A stretch of 8,239 nucleotides of DNA from Vallitaleaceae bacterium. GTDB lineage: Bacteria > Bacillota > Clostridia > Lachnospirales > Vallitaleaceae. Positions 7,043 through 8,239 of this stretch are shown piece after piece (the first letter of the stretch is position 1; the number at the start of each line of letters is the position of its first letter). The notes under the pieces are model-generated. The model did not search any database. It had not been told where the DNA came from and was given only the letters and a program-made list of their open reading frames with translations. The DNA is taken from contig JAQICP010000249.1 in NCBI GenBank assembly GCA_027858555.1, positions 1-8,239 of the forward strand, written 5' to 3'. Position numbers and translations under genes: made by a program.

Positions 7043-7055
7043 AAGTTGAACTAGT
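7043..7055 (+). repeat. IS30 left terminal inverted repeat
   Basis: AAGTTGAACTAGT, a perfect match to the complement of the right end. A related subterminal motif, TCAAACTGTA, follows at 7078-7087 and resembles TCAACTGTA inside the right end, but at a different distance. Confidence 0.8.
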
Positions 7056-7081
7056 AATAAAAAAAATCCATAATGGGTCAA
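7054..7081 (-). promoter_or_regulatory. Possible outward-facing promoter in the IS left end
   Basis: The minus strand reads TTGACC (7081-7076), 16 bases including a T8 run, then TATTAC (7059-7054), a 4/6 -10 match. A transcript would start inside the terminal repeat and enter the trpB remnant. It would exclude the ATG at 7081, so it would not by itself translate the hybrid frame. Confidence 0.3.
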
Positions 7082-7088
7082 ACTGTAT

Positions 7089-7094
7089 TATAAT
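7089..7094 (+). promoter_or_regulatory. Possible -10 box for the transposase gene
   Basis: A perfect TATAAT lies 44 bases before the transposase ATG, leaving room for a leader containing AGGAG (7122-7126). No good -35 lies 16-18 bases upstream, so the promoter would be weak in the integrated form, as is common for insertion sequences. Confidence 0.3.
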
Positions 7095-7137
7095 TGTATC
7101 GTCGAACACAATATTATATACAGGAGATGACCTCACT

Positions 7138-8178
7138 ATGGACAATATTAATGATACAACAAATCAACGTAAAAATAAACACCTTAATGCATTTGAGCGT
7201 GGACAAATTCAGTTGCTAAATGCAGAAGATTTTACGTCTTATGCTATAGGCAAAAGATTAGGAAGAGCTTCAAATACAATACGTAACGAACTAGCTCGTG
7301 GTACGGTCTCTCAAATAAAAACTAATAAGACCGTAAACATCTACTATCCTGATGCAGGACAAGCTGCCTATGAAAAAAATCGTGCGAATTGTGGCCCTAA
7401 ATTTAAATTCTTAGCATGTTCTAAATTCATAAAACATGTAGAGATAAAATTCTATGATGAGAAACATTCTATTGACGCTATATGTGGCGTAGCAAGCAGT
7501 CGGAACCTATTTGAGAAAGAAAAAATGGTTTGTACAAAGACATTGTACAACTATATTAACCTCGGTTTATTACACATTACAAATATAGATTTGCCTTTAA
7601 AAGTTAAAAGAAGTACGAAAAAGAAACGTGTCCATAAACATAAAAAAGTTCTTGGTCGGAGCATATCCGAACGCCCTGCTGAAGTTAATGATCGTAGTGA
7701 ATTTGGTCATTGGGAAATTGATTCTGTTATTGGAAAGAAAACTAAAGGCCAACCAACGCTAATGACTATTACAGAGCGAAAGACACGAAAAGAGCTTATT
7801 CGAAAAATGCCTGATCAGTCAGCAGAATCAATTATGAATGCACTCAAAACACTAGCTGAGGAAGCTGGAGATTTGTTCCCAACAGTTTTCAAAAGCATAA
7901 CCGCAGACAATGGGTCCGAGTTCTCAGAACTATCAAATTTAGAAGTAATAACTGGCACCAGCATCTACTTTGCTCATCCTTATACATCTTCAGAGCGTGG
8001 TACAAATGAACGTCATAACGGCTTAATTAGACGTTTTATACCTAAAGGTAAATCATTACTTAACTATTCAAAAGATGATATCGCTAAAGTACAAAATTGG
8101 TGTAACACATTGCCACGTAAAATACTTAATTACCTTACACCAGATGAAGCCTTTGATGATGAACTCTATGGAATATAA
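7138..8178 (+). CDS. IS30-family transposase
   Basis: A 346-residue DDE transposase that cuts and joins the ends of its element. The N-terminal helix-turn-helix is at about residues 15-55 (LNAFERGQIQLL, then AIGKRLGRASNTIRNELARG), the IS30-type DNA-binding region. The RNase H-like catalytic core shows Asp195 (GHWEIDSVIG), Asp257 (ITADNGSEF) and Glu291 (GTNERHNGLIRRF). Exactly 33 residues separate the last two, the DD(33)E spacing of IS30. The basic linker (KRSTKKKRVHKHKK, about 157-170) is also usual. ATG 7138 is chosen because homology begins there and AGGAG (7122-7126) precedes it, although the 11-base spacing is long; an ATG at 7127 is out of frame. The gene is intact with no frameshift, so the element may still be active. 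It is the only plus-strand gene in the window. Confidence 0.93.
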   Translation: MDNINDTTNQRKNKHLNAFERGQIQLLNAEDFTSYAIGKRLGRASNTIRNELARGTVSQIKTNKTVNIYYPDAGQAAYEKNRANCGPKFKFLACSKFIKHVEIKFYDEKHSIDAICGVASSRNLFEKEKMVCTKTLYNYINLGLLHITNIDLPLKVKRSTKKKRVHKHKKVLGRSISERPAEVNDRSEFGHWEIDSVIGKKTKGQPTLMTITERKTRKELIRKMPDQSAESIMNALKTLAEEAGDLFPTVFKSITADNGSEFSELSNLEVITGTSIYFAHPYTSSERGTNERHNGLIRRFIPKGKSLLNYSKDDIAKVQNWCNTLPRKILNYLTPDEAFDDELYGI

Positions 8179-8210
8179 CAATAACGACATACATATTTTT
8201 ACAGTTGAAA

Positions 8211-8223
8211 ACTAGTTCAACTT
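8211..8223 (-). repeat. IS30 right terminal inverted repeat
   Basis: ACTAGTTCAACTT, the exact complement of the left repeat. It is part of a local dyad, AGTTGAA-N6-TTCAACT (8203-8222), so the right tip can fold on itself, unlike the left tip. The transposase stop is 32 bases away. Confidence 0.8.
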
Positions 8224-8239
8224 GTCATTGCAATTTAGG

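Larger units (their letters stand above)
7043..8223 (+). mobile_element. IS30-family insertion sequence, about 1.18 kb
   Basis: One complete transposase gene is bounded by a perfect 13-bp inverted repeat (7043-7055 and 8211-8223). Size and single-frame organisation fit the IS30 family. The left end cuts trpB. No 2-4 bp direct repeat flanks these ends (ATG on the left, GTC on the right), so the true tips could lie slightly outside, or one flank was rearranged. Only 16 bases remain beyond the right repeat, so the right flank cannot be identified. Confidence 0.85.

Noticed and set aside
7094..7122. TTGTAT-17-TATACA as transposase promoter
   Set aside because: Boxes and spacing look fair, but the transcript would start at about 7129, after the AGGAG site, leaving an almost leaderless message. 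The TATAAT at 7089-7094 is more sensible, although its -35 is poor.

Overview
The window looks like a piece of a low-GC Firmicutes chromosome, most likely a clostridial lineage (Lachnospirales or a relative). The grounds are AT-rich DNA, strong GGAGG-type ribosome binding sites, sigma-A-like promoters, and zapA lying directly upstream of a long U32-family gene. This placement is inference; no rRNA or marker gene is present. Apart from one insertion sequence, every gene lies on the minus strand, so transcription runs from high to low coordinates. No gene-free stretch exceeds about 140 bases.

Layout in the direction of transcription. (1) At 7043-8223 is an apparently intact IS30-family insertion sequence, whose transposase is the only plus-strand gene. 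(2) Its left end abuts a trpB (tryptophan synthase beta) remnant that has lost about 70 N-terminal residues. The remnant ends at a strong hairpin-T-tract terminator (5994-6035), and no trpA follows. (3) A six-helix membrane protein with a C-terminal GGDEF domain (4794-5921) has its own promoter. Its signature reads GDDEF and its inhibitory site is degenerate. (4) A TTG-initiated winged-helix regulator and an atypical NAD(P)-binding SDR/epimerase-like gene form a tight pair (13-base gap). Their promoter carries two TGTTC-N7-RAACA dyads and a third palindrome between -35 and -10. (5) zapA has a clear promoter and is followed by a U32-family protein (RlhA-like) with a hairpin between them, then by the first 41 codons of a membrane protein cut by the left edge.

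The zapA-U32-membrane protein group joins a cell-division factor to a probable RNA-hydroxylation factor. The winged-helix/SDR pair looks like a small autoregulated unit of unknown substrate. The GGDEF protein would be a c-di-GMP signalling or nucleotide-sensing membrane protein. I do not see a defence system, CRISPR array, RNA gene or clearly new multi-gene system. The points most worth a second look are the IS30-truncated trpB with unusual active-site substitutions, the operator-like dyads, the altered GGDEF motif, and a 12-bp in-frame tandem repeat inside the U32 gene.
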